From the NCBI GenBank assembly GCA_910583965.1, contig CAJUAE010000018.1, positions 1-46,489 on the forward strand: 46,489 bases of DNA, read 5' to 3'. Under the pieces are notes generated by a model that was given only the letters and a program-made list of their open reading frames with translations, had not been told where the DNA came from and searched no databases. The stretch comes from an uncultured Lachnospiraceae bacterium (lineage in GTDB: Bacteria > Bacillota > Clostridia > Lachnospirales > Lachnospiraceae). Every line of letters begins with the position of its first letter. Position 1 is the stretch's first letter. Shown here piece by piece: positions 33,264 to 41,752 of the stretch. The translations under genes and the position numbers were made by a program.

Positions 33264-34790
33264 CTATTTTAATAATCTATGCAGCGATTTGGCTGAACTC
33301 TTTCGATAACGCAATCCAATAAATACAAGTAACACCACAAGCAATGTCATCCAAACACCCATTGGCACATCTGCAATATTAAAGCATCGAACATTAATCC
33401 ACATCTGGTTGATTGCCTTGTTTGCATCCGCATCAAAGTATTGCATGATCACAGCCCTATCTATCACTTCCTCTGGTGGATACTGGCTGTACAATTGCCT
33501 GCCCATCTGACTAACGGTTGATTGTAAAATATAATTTTTATCGCTATTATCTCCGCTAAAGAAATATCCAACTGGATAATCCATCCGTTCCTCGTTTGCA
33601 TCTTCAGCACCATAGCACCATTTTAAATACTCATAGATAGTATCGTCCTGTGTATTTCCAGCAATTGACGAAGTATAGCCAATATAGTACATATTTCTGA
33701 CAGCATTGTCTGTCCGCGACATAAAATTGACAAATGCCTCCGCCGCATGTTGTCTGTCCGCATCTTCACGAATACCATTTTTAAGCATTACCCAACCATC
33801 AAACCACAGATTGGTACTCTCTTTGGGTACCGCAAATCTTAGCTCAAAGTCATCCTCATCTGCCTGGTCCATCGCGTACACCGCATCGCCAGACCACTGA
33901 TAGTTTGCTACAATCTTTCCGGTTATCATATCTGCCTTCCCACTGTCTGTCTCCAGTGAATAGACATTATCCATCAATCGATTCAAAAGTGCCTGCGCCT
34001 GCTCAATTGTTTCAGGATTCACATCGTTCATTACGTCCGCAATTCGCTCATGATAATCCGTTGCGCTAAGAAAAGACGCGTCAGTTAATTCCTCCGCCTT
34101 TAAAATACCAAGCGCAGCAAAATAAGAGTCACGCACATTGTCTTTCAGCGTAATCTGTCTATTAAACTTAGGATTTCCAAAAATTTTCCAAGTAGTTGCC
34201 TCCTCCTCTGTCACAAGCGCTGGATTATATAATATACCTGTGATTCCCCACATGTATCCGGCAGCATATTCACTCCAACGCTCGCCATTAATCTCATTGG
34301 ATTCCAGCGTTTTTTGAATATAAGGAGACACATTCTGAATGTAATAATTATTAGCATCTTGTTTGTCATAAAAACTTTCCGAGTATGGAATCAATCGCTC
34401 CTCCGCAATCAATTTCATAATCATATATTCAGAGGGACACACCAAATCATAGGTATCCCCCATATTTAGCTGATTGTATAAGTCCTCATTTGTACCAAAA
34501 CAAGAGTACTCTACATGTACTTCTCTACCATAAGTTTCTCTATACCAGTCCTCAAAATCCTCATAGAGTGGCTTCTCACCCAAAATAACTTTACCATTAT
34601 CAAGTACAATAGCCTCCTCCGCGTCCCACTCACCAAGGTCAATGTACTCCTCCCAACTACATACTCGTAATACAATTGGTTCTTCACTCGCATATGCTGT
34701 CTGCCCCGAAAAAAGACACAACACCCCCATCACAGCAAGTCCAAGCATTATTTTACTCTTTCCCATTTCCCACACCTGTCCTCTTACCAT
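33264..34790 (-). CDS. potD: Spermidine/putrescine-binding protein with C-terminal membrane anchor
   Basis: 508 residues, longer than classical PotD (about 350). A Sec signal peptide ends at about AYA-SEE, with no lipobox. The PotD-like domain starts RVCSWEEYIDLGEWD and carries an insertion of about 25 residues before EDFEDWYRETYGREVHVEYS. A single membrane helix near the C-terminus (GVWMTLLVVLLVFIGL) followed by a basic tail should anchor the protein to the outer face in place of a lipid. The start at 34790 follows AAAGGGG and lies within the end of potC, overlapping it by 38 bases in another frame. It binds polyamines for PotABC; the exact ligand is inferred from family and operon. Confidence 0.88.
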   Translation of the reverse strand: MVRGQVWEMGKSKIMLGLAVMGVLCLFSGQTAYASEEPIVLRVCSWEEYIDLGEWDAEEAIVLDNGKVILGEKPLYEDFEDWYRETYGREVHVEYSCFGTNEDLYNQLNMGDTYDLVCPSEYMIMKLIAEERLIPYSESFYDKQDANNYYIQNVSPYIQKTLESNEINGERWSEYAAGYMWGITGILYNPALVTEEEATTWKIFGNPKFNRQITLKDNVRDSYFAALGILKAEELTDASFLSATDYHERIADVMNDVNPETIEQAQALLNRLMDNVYSLETDSGKADMITGKIVANYQWSGDAVYAMDQADEDDFELRFAVPKESTNLWFDGWVMLKNGIREDADRQHAAEAFVNFMSRTDNAVRNMYYIGYTSSIAGNTQDDTIYEYLKWCYGAEDANEERMDYPVGYFFSGDNSDKNYILQSTVSQMGRQLYSQYPPEEVIDRAVIMQYFDADANKAINQMWINVRCFNIADVPMGVWMTLLVVLLVFIGLRYRKSSAKSLHRLLK

Positions 34791-35574
34791 TTTTGTCCCC
34801 TTTATTTTCCGTTGCATTCATAATCATCACCATCAAAACTACAACAACAAAAATAATTGTAGAAAGTGCCCACAATGCTGTTTTAATCTCTGTCTGAGAA
34901 CCTCGCGTCGCATTCACTACATAGGTACTAATAGTATCAAACGTCGCAGGTTTTGTGTAGCTCGTAATAAAATAGTCATCTAATGACAATGTGACCGCCA
35001 GCGCAAACCCAGATACAATACCTGGAAAAATTTGTGGAAATACCACACGACGCAACGCTACGGCCGGAGATGCTCCCAAATCGAGTGCCGCCTCATAAAG
35101 ACTATTATCCATTTGTTTTAATTTGGGTACTACCGAAAGATACACAAAAGGCGCTTCAAGCACAACATGACCAATCAGCAATGAGACAAAACTACTCTTG
35201 TCCACACCGCACACGCCAATCAACAAAATACACAAGGAAAACGCTGTCACGACCTCAGCATTTACAACCGGAACCTGATTGAGCGAACCTACCACTGCAT
35301 TGCCAAACTTTCCAGAATAAAAGACCCCCACGGCACCAAGAGTGCCGAGCACTGTCGAGATAAAAGCCGATCCAACTGCTAGAATCAATGTTCCCGCGAT
35401 CATTGCCCTCAAATCGGGCTTTGTAAACAATGTCTCATAGTTTTTAAGTGAAAAACCGTGAATTGCCCCAATATTTGCCGAATCTGTAAAACTGTACACC
35501 GCCAACACAAATATTGGCAAGTACAACGCAAGAATCATAAGCACAAGGAATGCCCTGCTAAAAAAATGTTTCAT
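34753..35574 (-). CDS. potC: Spermidine/putrescine ABC transporter permease PotC
   Basis: 273 residues, six membrane helices. The coupling segment EAALDLGASPAVALRRVVFP is the EAA motif that docks onto PotA. The N-terminal helix FLVLMILALYLPIFVLAVYS is typical. It forms the channel with PotB. Its ATG overlaps the potB stop by one base (TAATG) and AGGAGG lies just upstream, so translation is coupled. Its 3' end overlaps the potD start. Confidence 0.94.
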   Translation of the reverse strand: MKHFFSRAFLVLMILALYLPIFVLAVYSFTDSANIGAIHGFSLKNYETLFTKPDLRAMIAGTLILAVGSAFISTVLGTLGAVGVFYSGKFGNAVVGSLNQVPVVNAEVVTAFSLCILLIGVCGVDKSSFVSLLIGHVVLEAPFVYLSVVPKLKQMDNSLYEAALDLGASPAVALRRVVFPQIFPGIVSGFALAVTLSLDDYFITSYTKPATFDTISTYVVNATRGSQTEIKTALWALSTIIFVVVVLMVMIMNATENKGDKNGKRTGVGNGKE

Positions 35575-36377
35575 TATCCAAGTACACCTCCTCTACTGCT
35601 ACTTGCCTCCTCGTCCGTATAACGATTTGTAAAGAAAGTAAACACCAAAATAATCACTAACAAAATCAGCGCAATCATAGAACCATTGTGCCAGTCATAA
35701 GCACTAAAATATGCCCCAATCAAACTTCCCATAATATAAGTGCTATTGTAGAGCATATCCAATACAACATAGTTGGTCATAGACGGTAAAAACACCATGA
35801 CAATACCACTGATAATCCCAGGCACAGAAAGCGGTAACGTCACCTTTAGAAAAGTCTGAATCGTGTCTGCTCCTAGGTCCGCTGCTGCCTCCAACAAACT
35901 ATTATCCAGCTTTAACAGTGTTGTGTAAATCGGCAAAATCATAAACGGTAAAAAATCATAAGTCATGCCAATCAAAGTATTTAAAAATGGGTGATACGCT
36001 AGATTTCCTTCCACCACCGTTAATATTTCCTTTAATGCCGTAATTCTAAGTGTAAAATTAATCCACATAGGCATCACAAAAATCATCAGAATCACAGCCT
36101 TATGCTTCATTTTGCTACGCGCTAGTATATAGGCAATCGGATATGCTAGCATCAGGCAAGTGCAGGTCGTGGACACTGCAATACCAAGGCTGTAAAAAAG
36201 CGTTCCAATTGTGTTGGGACTAGAAAAAAATCCTATTAAATTTTCAAAAGTGAGTTGTCCCTCTCCATTGGTAAACGCATAATAGATAATAACCACCAGA
36301 GGTGCCAACACAAAGCACACCAGAAAAAGTCCATATGGTATGCAGAGCTGGGATCTCTGAAAACGAAATCGATTCAT
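35574..36377 (-). CDS. potB: Spermidine/putrescine ABC transporter permease PotB
   Basis: 267 residues, six membrane helices. The EAA coupling loop is LEAAADLGADTIQTFLKVTL, and the sequence PMWINFTLRITALKEIL is typical of PotB. I chose the ATG at 36377, preceded by GGAGGG at six bases and located 14 bases after the potA stop. A longer frame to 36461 would run back into potA without a ribosome site. With PotC it forms the polyamine import channel. Confidence 0.94.
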   Translation of the reverse strand: MNRFRFQRSQLCIPYGLFLVCFVLAPLVVIIYYAFTNGEGQLTFENLIGFFSSPNTIGTLFYSLGIAVSTTCTCLMLAYPIAYILARSKMKHKAVILMIFVMPMWINFTLRITALKEILTVVEGNLAYHPFLNTLIGMTYDFLPFMILPIYTTLLKLDNSLLEAAADLGADTIQTFLKVTLPLSVPGIISGIVMVFLPSMTNYVVLDMLYNSTYIMGSLIGAYFSAYDWHNGSMIALILLVIILVFTFFTNRYTDEEASSSRGGVLG

Positions 36378-36391
36378 CTGATACCCTCCAT

Positions 36392-37840
36392 TTATTTTTT
36401 CAAAGTGTAACAAAATTTCTCCTTTGGTATTAGTAGACTTACATAATCGTCCATATTCCAAAGATATTCGTCTGATACAATAAAGTCCTCGTCCTCCTCT
36501 GTCCGAACAACATAGCTATAATGATCACCCTTGTAAATTAAATTGATAATGTGTCCTCGCAAAATACCAGCTTCCTTGTCGTCACTCATTGTGATATCAT
36601 CAGGTTTCACAGATACAATTACTTTAATGCGGTCTGGTTCAATCACATCACCGTGTGCATCAACAAGAGTTCCATCTGTATTAAAAGCAGCTCCTGGTAT
36701 CAAAGAAGCAATGTCACAATCCAACACTCCTCCGAGGAAACTTAGCTTATAATCCTTGTCCACACCAGACTCAATACGGTTTATTGTATTCTCTGCCAGC
36801 ATAATATGAATCCCTTCTGGTTCAATATATAATCCCACCAAAGCATTCAGTTCTGCCTTTCTAGTTGACTGCACTACAATCTCATTTTTGCCTGACTGAA
36901 CTGTAATCTCATAGTGTACTCCCTTGAAAATAACAGATGTTACTTTACCGCGGATAATCCCTTTTTCTGGCGTTGTAATTGTGACATCCTCTGGTCTTAC
37001 CACCGCATCAATCATTGTGCCATGCTCAATATCGTCCACACATTCAAATTCCGCACCACAAAACCGCACTTTGTATTTACCTGTCATAATGCCGCTAAAA
37101 ATATTACTGTCACCAATAAAGTCAGCCACAAAAGCGTTTTTCGGCTCGTTGTAGATATCCTCCGGCGTTCCAATTTGCTGAATTTTTCCCTCTGACATCA
37201 CAACAATCTTGTCAGACATTGTAAGTGCCTCCTCTTGGTCATGCGTCACATAAATAAACGTAATACCAAGCTTCTCATGCATGCCTTTCAGTTCCAACTG
37301 CATCTCTTTGCGCATCTTTAAGTCTAACGCTCCTAGTGGCTCATCCAATAACAGAATTTCTGGCTCATTGATAATTGCACGCGCAATAGCAATACGTTGT
37401 TGTTGACCACCCGAAAGCGTCTGTATTCCCCTATCCTCAAAGTCTTCCAAATCTACCATCTCTAGCGCTTTCTTAACTTTTTTTACAATATCTACTTTGG
37501 GAAGTTTCTTTAATTTTAGCCCGAAAGCAACATTTTCAAATACATTTAGATGCGGAAACAACGCATATCGCTGAAATACTGTGTTGATAGGACGCTTATT
37601 AGGCGGTAAATCTCGTATATCTTCGCCATTTAACAGCAACTCTCCCTCTGTCGGCTTATCAAAGCCTGCAATCATGCGCAATGTTGTAGTTTTTCCACAG
37701 CCTGAAGGTCCCAGAAATGTGACAAATTCTCCCCTCTGTATTGTCAAATTAAAATCATCTACCACACGAAATCCGTCGTCAAAAGTACGACTAATATGTT
37801 TCAATTCTATAATATTTTTCCTTGCAGTATTTTTGTTCAA
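36392..37840 (-). CDS. potA: Spermidine/putrescine ABC transporter ATPase PotA, with duplicated C-terminal regulatory region
   Basis: 482 residues, about 110 longer than usual PotA. The ATPase domain (1-240) has Walker A GPSGCGKTT, signature LSGGQQQRIAIARA, Walker B ILLLDEPLGALD, and the H-loop THDQEEALTMS. The C-terminal part holds two TOBE-like beta domains: residues about 285-360 (VRPEDVTITTPEKGIIRGKV) and about 400-480 (VSVKPDDITMSDDKEAGILR). The repeated pattern suggests duplication. It starts with TTG at 37840, with GGAGG seven bases upstream. It is first of potABCD and powers polyamine import. Confidence 0.95.
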   Translation of the reverse strand: MNKNTARKNIIELKHISRTFDDGFRVVDDFNLTIQRGEFVTFLGPSGCGKTTTLRMIAGFDKPTEGELLLNGEDIRDLPPNKRPINTVFQRYALFPHLNVFENVAFGLKLKKLPKVDIVKKVKKALEMVDLEDFEDRGIQTLSGGQQQRIAIARAIINEPEILLLDEPLGALDLKMRKEMQLELKGMHEKLGITFIYVTHDQEEALTMSDKIVVMSEGKIQQIGTPEDIYNEPKNAFVADFIGDSNIFSGIMTGKYKVRFCGAEFECVDDIEHGTMIDAVVRPEDVTITTPEKGIIRGKVTSVIFKGVHYEITVQSGKNEIVVQSTRKAELNALVGLYIEPEGIHIMLAENTINRIESGVDKDYKLSFLGGVLDCDIASLIPGAAFNTDGTLVDAHGDVIEPDRIKVIVSVKPDDITMSDDKEAGILRGHIINLIYKGDHYSYVVRTEEDEDFIVSDEYLWNMDDYVSLLIPKEKFCYTLKK

Positions 37841-38122
37841 CGCTAGTCCTCCTCATGTATTGTATTCATAAATATAACTTTATTCCCCCACACACAACAT
37901 GCATTCACCAGCTTTGTTAATGCTATTTTGTGTGTATAAATTACTGTGACGCATCACTTTGTAGTGTATCATATTCACGCTATAAATGCTACAAAAATTT
38001 TTTCTATCCTATTGCAGCTAACAGTTCAAATTTCTTTTCCTATTCCTGGAAAATATGAATATACATTTTTTTTCGTGTCCAGTTTTAGTATACCACTCCT
38101 TAGAGAAGATTTATCTTCCCCT

Positions 38123-38148
38123 ACTTGGGTGCCCGTGTACATAAAAAA
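38123..38148 (-). repeat. Half-copy of the terminator-associated repeat
   Basis: 26 bases (ACTTGGGTGCCCGTG followed by TACATAAAAAA) identical to 56-81 except one base. In both places, on the minus strand, it begins in the T-run of an intrinsic terminator. The opposite palindrome arm present at 10-18 is missing here. Confidence 0.75.
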
Positions 38149-38170
38149 GACACGCTCTAAAACGTGTCTT
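38143..38170 (-). terminator. Terminator of the amino acid ABC transporter operon
   Basis: Arms AAGACACG (38147-38154) and CGTGTCTT (38163-38170), followed on the minus strand by TTTTTTATG. It lies about 37 bases after the binding-protein stop. Confidence 0.88.
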
Positions 38171-38206
38171 GTAAAATCGTCATTGCACTTATTCAAATGA
38201 TAACAA

Positions 38207-39073
38207 CTATTCTGCTGAAATTGTTTCGATATACTGTGCACTAATTTCAGCAACTGTACCATCTGCAAGCATTGTTTCAATTGCTTTATTAATCTTGTCA
38301 AGCAACTCTGTATTTCCTTTTTTCACTGCAATAGCGTATTCTTCTGACTCAAATGCAGAAGCATCTTCAACAATTTTTAACCCTTGATTATCAAGTACAT
38401 ATTTCTGTGCTGTCGCAGAATCAATTACAACAACATCGCACTTTCCATTAACCAGCTCCATAATGGCATCGGTTCCCTTCTTGAATGCCTCATAAGGATA
38501 GCCCAAATTCTTCACGCAAATCTCTCCAGTATAGCCTTGGATAACACAAATTTTCTTGTCTGCCATATCAGCTGCTGACGCAATATCAGAGTCCTCCTTC
38601 ACAATCATAACTTGTGTTGCTGTATAATAAGTAGTTGAGAAATCTGCTTCTTCTTTTCTGTCCTCGGTTACAGTCATACCTGCAATTGCCGCGTCAATCT
38701 GACCATTTTGCAAAGCAATTAGCAAAGAGTCAAACTCCATATTTTCTATCGCTGCTGTCATGCCGTTCGCCTCAGCAATATTCTTTGCAATCGCCATGTC
38801 TATGCCATCATATTGATCAATCACACCGCTACTTGCCACATACTCAAAAGGTGGAAATTCTGCATTTGTTCCGAAAGTTAAAGTATCATTCGTCTCTGGA
38901 ACTGCCTCCTGTGCATCTGACGCACTTTGTTCAACTGTTGCGCGTTCTTCTGTTTTCTGTGGCTGAGCACTTACTGCTGTATCATTTGTTTGATTTGTAT
39001 CCGCTTTGCTACCACATGCTGTCAACATCACTGTAGCAAGCACTAGTGCCACCGCTTTTACTGATTTTCTCAT
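38207..39073 (-). CDS. Polar amino acid ABC transporter substrate-binding lipoprotein
   Basis: 288 residues. The lipoprotein signal has lipobox LTAC with Cys20, then a Gln/Thr/Ala-rich linker. The SBP family 3 domain starts at about 55: TLTFGTNAEFPPFEYV, YDGIDMAIAKNIAEANGM, GQIDAAIAGMTVTEDRKEEA (the family 3 signature region) and ICVIQGYTGEICVKNLGYP. It captures a polar amino acid (cystine, lysine/arginine or glutamine types all look alike) for the permease and ATPase encoded just upstream. I chose the ATG at 39073, after GAGGAGG. The gene order permease-ATPase-binding protein is less common than binding protein first. The terminator follows. Confidence 0.92.
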   Translation of the reverse strand: MRKSVKAVALVLATVMLTACGSKADTNQTNDTAVSAQPQKTEERATVEQSASDAQEAVPETNDTLTFGTNAEFPPFEYVASSGVIDQYDGIDMAIAKNIAEANGMTAAIENMEFDSLLIALQNGQIDAAIAGMTVTEDRKEEADFSTTYYTATQVMIVKEDSDIASAADMADKKICVIQGYTGEICVKNLGYPYEAFKKGTDAIMELVNGKCDVVVIDSATAQKYVLDNQGLKIVEDASAFESEEYAIAVKKGNTELLDKINKAIETMLADGTVAEISAQYIETISAE

Positions 39074-39147
39074 AATATTCCTCCTCAAAATTAATAAATT
39101 TCTATATTAAGCCATCTGGCATAATATCTGTAGCCCATATTAAGAAT

Positions 39148-39870
39148 TTACAAAACCTTACTCAAAAAAAGCTTTGTCCTCCCATTTTGGGGATTGTTAA
39201 ACACCTCATCTGGCGTACCACTCTCCATAATAATACCTTGGTCAACAAAAAGTACTCTTGATGCAACCTCTCGTGCAAATCCCATCTCATGTGTGACAAT
39301 CACCATCGTCATACCCGATTTTGCAAGATCTTTCATAACATCAAGAACCTCTCCCACCATCTCAGGATCAAGTGCCGAGGTTGGTTCGTCAAAAAGCATA
39401 ATCTCAGGATTCATGGCAAGCGCCCTTGCAATAGCGACACGCTGTTTCTGTCCACCTGAAAGTTGCGCGGGATAAGCTGAAGCCTTCTCCTCTAAGTTAA
39501 CACGTCTTAAAAGTTCAAGTCCTCTCTTTTCAGCCTGTTCCTTTGTCATCTTTTTCAAAAGAACTGGCGCTAACGTGATATTTTCCATAATGGTCAGATG
39601 TGGAAACAAATTAAACTGTTGGAATACCATACCCATTTTTTGTCGCACTTCATTAATATTGACCTTCGGCGCGTTAATCATCTGATCATCCACATAAATC
39701 TCACCTTCTGTCACATCTTCAAGAAGATTTAGGCATCGCAGAAAGGTACTTTTCCCCGATCCAGAAGGACCAATTACCACAACAACCTCACCGGGCGAAA
39801 TATGCGCATCAATCCCATTTAAGACATTCAACTTGCCAAATTTTTTATGTAAGTTTTTTACTTTAATCAT
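39148..39870 (-). CDS. Polar amino acid ABC transporter ATP-binding protein
   Basis: 240 residues, the standard length of GlnQ/HisP/TcyC ATPases. Walker A GPSGSGKST, the Q-loop MVFQQFNLFPHLTIMENITL, the signature LSGGQKQRVAIARALAM, Walker B IMLFDEPTSALD and the H-loop VTHEMGFAREVASRV are all intact. It energises the adjacent permease, probably as a homodimer. It starts 37 bases after the permease stop. The amino acid carried is not determinable from this subunit. Confidence 0.94.
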   Translation of the reverse strand: MIKVKNLHKKFGKLNVLNGIDAHISPGEVVVVIGPSGSGKSTFLRCLNLLEDVTEGEIYVDDQMINAPKVNINEVRQKMGMVFQQFNLFPHLTIMENITLAPVLLKKMTKEQAEKRGLELLRRVNLEEKASAYPAQLSGGQKQRVAIARALAMNPEIMLFDEPTSALDPEMVGEVLDVMKDLAKSGMTMVIVTHEMGFAREVASRVLFVDQGIIMESGTPDEVFNNPQNGRTKLFLSKVL

Positions 39871-39907
39871 ATCTGACTTTCCATATCCTTTCGCGTAATG
39901 TCATTCC

Positions 39908-40594
39908 TTAGCGGATATCTGACTTTCTCAACATCTTTTCTATCCTGCTCAACAGCAATGTCAACATCTTAATGAGCACATAATAAATAACAGCCGTTCC
40001 AATAAGTGGCATAAACGCAATAAACGTAGCGCTCTTAATAAAGTCACCTGCTTTCTGAATGTCCATCAAACCCACATATCCAACAATCGCCGTCTCTTTA
40101 ATCAGCACAATAAATTCGTTGCATAATGCCGGAAATATATTTTTGACTGCCTGTGGAATAACAATCCGCGTCATGGTCTGAAATGCATTTAATCCAAGCG
40201 ATCTACCAGCTTCTGTCTGCCCATGGTCCACAGACAGAATACCTGCCCGAATAATCTCCGACACATACGCGCCAGAGTTGATACCAAAGGCTATCGCCGC
40301 AATAATCCACTTGTCCCAATCCACAGTGGCAAACACCACAAAATAAATAATCATCAATTGTGTGACAGATGGTGTTCCTCGGATTACATCTGTATATAAA
40401 CTCCCAATAAAACGAATGGGTTTTCTTTTTGAAAGATTGCACAAAGCAATCAACATGCCGATAAAAATACCAATAAAAACCGCCAGCAGTGACACCCTAA
40501 CTGTCACTCCAACACCACTAAGTAGAAGCTTATATCGGTCTTCCTTGATAAAACACTTATAAAAATCAGAAGCCCATTCCTGAATTACTGTCAT
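39908..40594 (-). CDS. Polar amino acid ABC transporter permease
   Basis: 228 residues with four or five membrane helices. LSGVGVTVRVSLLAVFIGIF near the N-terminus and the coupling loop GQTEAGRSLGLNAFQTMTRI are the HisM/GlnP family hallmarks. RGTPSVTQLMIIYF is the third conserved block. It is first in a three-gene operon with the ATPase and lipoprotein. A fair promoter (40660-40687) and AAAGGATG precede the ATG. Confidence 0.94.
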   Translation of the reverse strand: MTVIQEWASDFYKCFIKEDRYKLLLSGVGVTVRVSLLAVFIGIFIGMLIALCNLSKRKPIRFIGSLYTDVIRGTPSVTQLMIIYFVVFATVDWDKWIIAAIAFGINSGAYVSEIIRAGILSVDHGQTEAGRSLGLNAFQTMTRIVIPQAVKNIFPALCNEFIVLIKETAIVGYVGLMDIQKAGDFIKSATFIAFMPLIGTAVIYYVLIKMLTLLLSRIEKMLRKSDIR

Positions 40595-40659
40595 CTGTCT
40601 GTCATCCTTTCATCTGTTTGCGGAATCCTATCATCAATATGTACACAATACCAACGCCC

Positions 40660-40687
40660 ATTTTATCACAAAGATTGCAAATTGAAA
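40660..40687 (-). promoter_or_regulatory. Promoter of the amino acid ABC transporter operon
   Basis: Minus-strand TTTCAA (40682-40687), a 16-base spacer and TAAAAT (40660-40665), about 65 bases ahead of the permease ATG. Confidence 0.5.
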
Positions 40688-40714
40688 AGTATTTTTTCAG
40701 GAATGACATCACAC

Positions 40715-40930
40715 TTAATATTCCTTCTCTAATTTTTCTATCCCATATCTCTGTTTAAATTCTTCCAAATCAGCATGGTTTTTAATACACATTATCTCCT
40801 CAAACTTTCCTGTGTGGATATTTTTGAATCCAGCAACCTGTTCCCCATTACAGATGCTACATTTAAGAATTGGTATCTGATTCTCTATATCATAAGAAGT
40901 TTTCTGTACTAGTGTCTTTTTCCAAAACAT
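40715..40930 (-). CDS. Small conserved-looking protein, unknown function
   Basis: 71 residues. A basic N-terminus is followed by the single Cys pair CSIC, then NGEQVAGFKNIHTGKFEEIM and an acidic, helical C-terminus (LEEFKQRYGIEKLEKEY). There is no signal peptide. The composition and a good ribosome site (AAGGGGA) support a real gene. I recall similar short proteins in Clostridia, sometimes mislabelled aspartate dehydrogenase, which is unverified and not supported by the sequence. It follows the SH3-like exported protein gene by 18 bases and is probably last in that operon. Confidence 0.72.
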   Translation of the reverse strand: MFWKKTLVQKTSYDIENQIPILKCSICNGEQVAGFKNIHTGKFEEIMCIKNHADLEEFKQRYGIEKLEKEY

Positions 40931-40948
40931 CTCTATCCCCTTAATATA

Positions 40949-41725
40949 CTACAATGACAAAATTTTTTTGAGAATATTGTAGAGATCGCCTCTTGTCTCC
41001 GCATTGTTGGTGTAATCTCTTGTAATCACAGGCGCATCCTCTGTGGGCGATGTCGCCAAAGCAACACATCGAAACTGTCCCCATGGCAGCAGAGAAACAT
41101 CATTTGTATAGACTTCCCAATAATCCTTTTTATTCCATGTATATTTTCCTAGCAATTTATTTTCCTTTTTAGAGTAATAAAATTTTACTGGATATTCTGA
41201 ATAAAACATCATCACTGGGCGCTTGTCATAATAAGTATATATCTCCTTGCCTTCCTCATCAAATATCTCAGGAATGCCATCCCCTGTCACATCAACCAAA
41301 GCAAAATTTTTGCTGTAACTCTCCATAAATTCTAGTTGCATCCGATAAGCATCCACCAATTCATTTAAATTGTCAAGTGCTTTCTGTTTTTCCGTCTTTG
41401 CAGGTTCTATTTGAGCTACCATATATGGTCCCGGTATGTAATAAGTACCATTCAAATCAACCTGAAAAAATCCATTGTCTGTAATACCAAAAACCCGTAC
41501 ATTTGTAAATCTGTTAAGATATACTACCACTGGTGAAAACAAATCTGGCGTTGCATACACTGGTGTCGCTGAAGTAGAGTACATTTCCACCATTTCAATC
41601 GGTGTCACATGAAATGCATATGCTGTGGCAGGCGCTTTTATCACTGACACAATCACAGTCAACAAAACCAACAATATTCCAATCTTACACTTTTGTAAAA
41701 ATGCGTTATTTTTTATTCTTCTCAT
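40949..41725 (-). CDS. Exported SH3-like domain protein, unknown function
   Basis: 258 residues. A Sec signal peptide (about 1-37, ending ATAYA) is followed by a bacterial SH3-like beta domain (about 48-105: SATPVYATPDLFSPVVVYLN, then VRVFGITDNGFFQVDLNGTY). A helical link comes next. The C-terminal part contains LVDVTGDGIPEIFDEEGKEI, a calcium-binding-like DxTGDGxxE element, and beta strands typical of small secreted proteins. It lacks a lipobox or sorting signal, so it is released or wall-associated through SH3. It follows proA by 27 bases. A cell-wall role is only suggested. Confidence 0.78.
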   Translation of the reverse strand: MRRIKNNAFLQKCKIGILLVLLTVIVSVIKAPATAYAFHVTPIEMVEMYSTSATPVYATPDLFSPVVVYLNRFTNVRVFGITDNGFFQVDLNGTYYIPGPYMVAQIEPAKTEKQKALDNLNELVDAYRMQLEFMESYSKNFALVDVTGDGIPEIFDEEGKEIYTYYDKRPVMMFYSEYPVKFYYSKKENKLLGKYTWNKKDYWEVYTNDVSLLPWGQFRCVALATSPTEDAPVITRDYTNNAETRGDLYNILKKILSL

Positions 41726-41752
41726 ATTCTTCCCCCTTATTTGTTACAAACT

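Larger units (their letters stand above)
37841..38206. other. Intergenic region between potA and the amino acid ABC operon
   Basis: 366 bases without a gene. The right end holds the terminator of the amino acid transporter operon (38143-38170) and a repeat half-element (38123-38148). The rest should hold the potA promoter; weak -10-like sequences occur (for example minus-strand TACACT near 37963) but no convincing -35. A small hairpin GAAGAT/ATCTTC is at 38105-38118. Confidence 0.55.
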
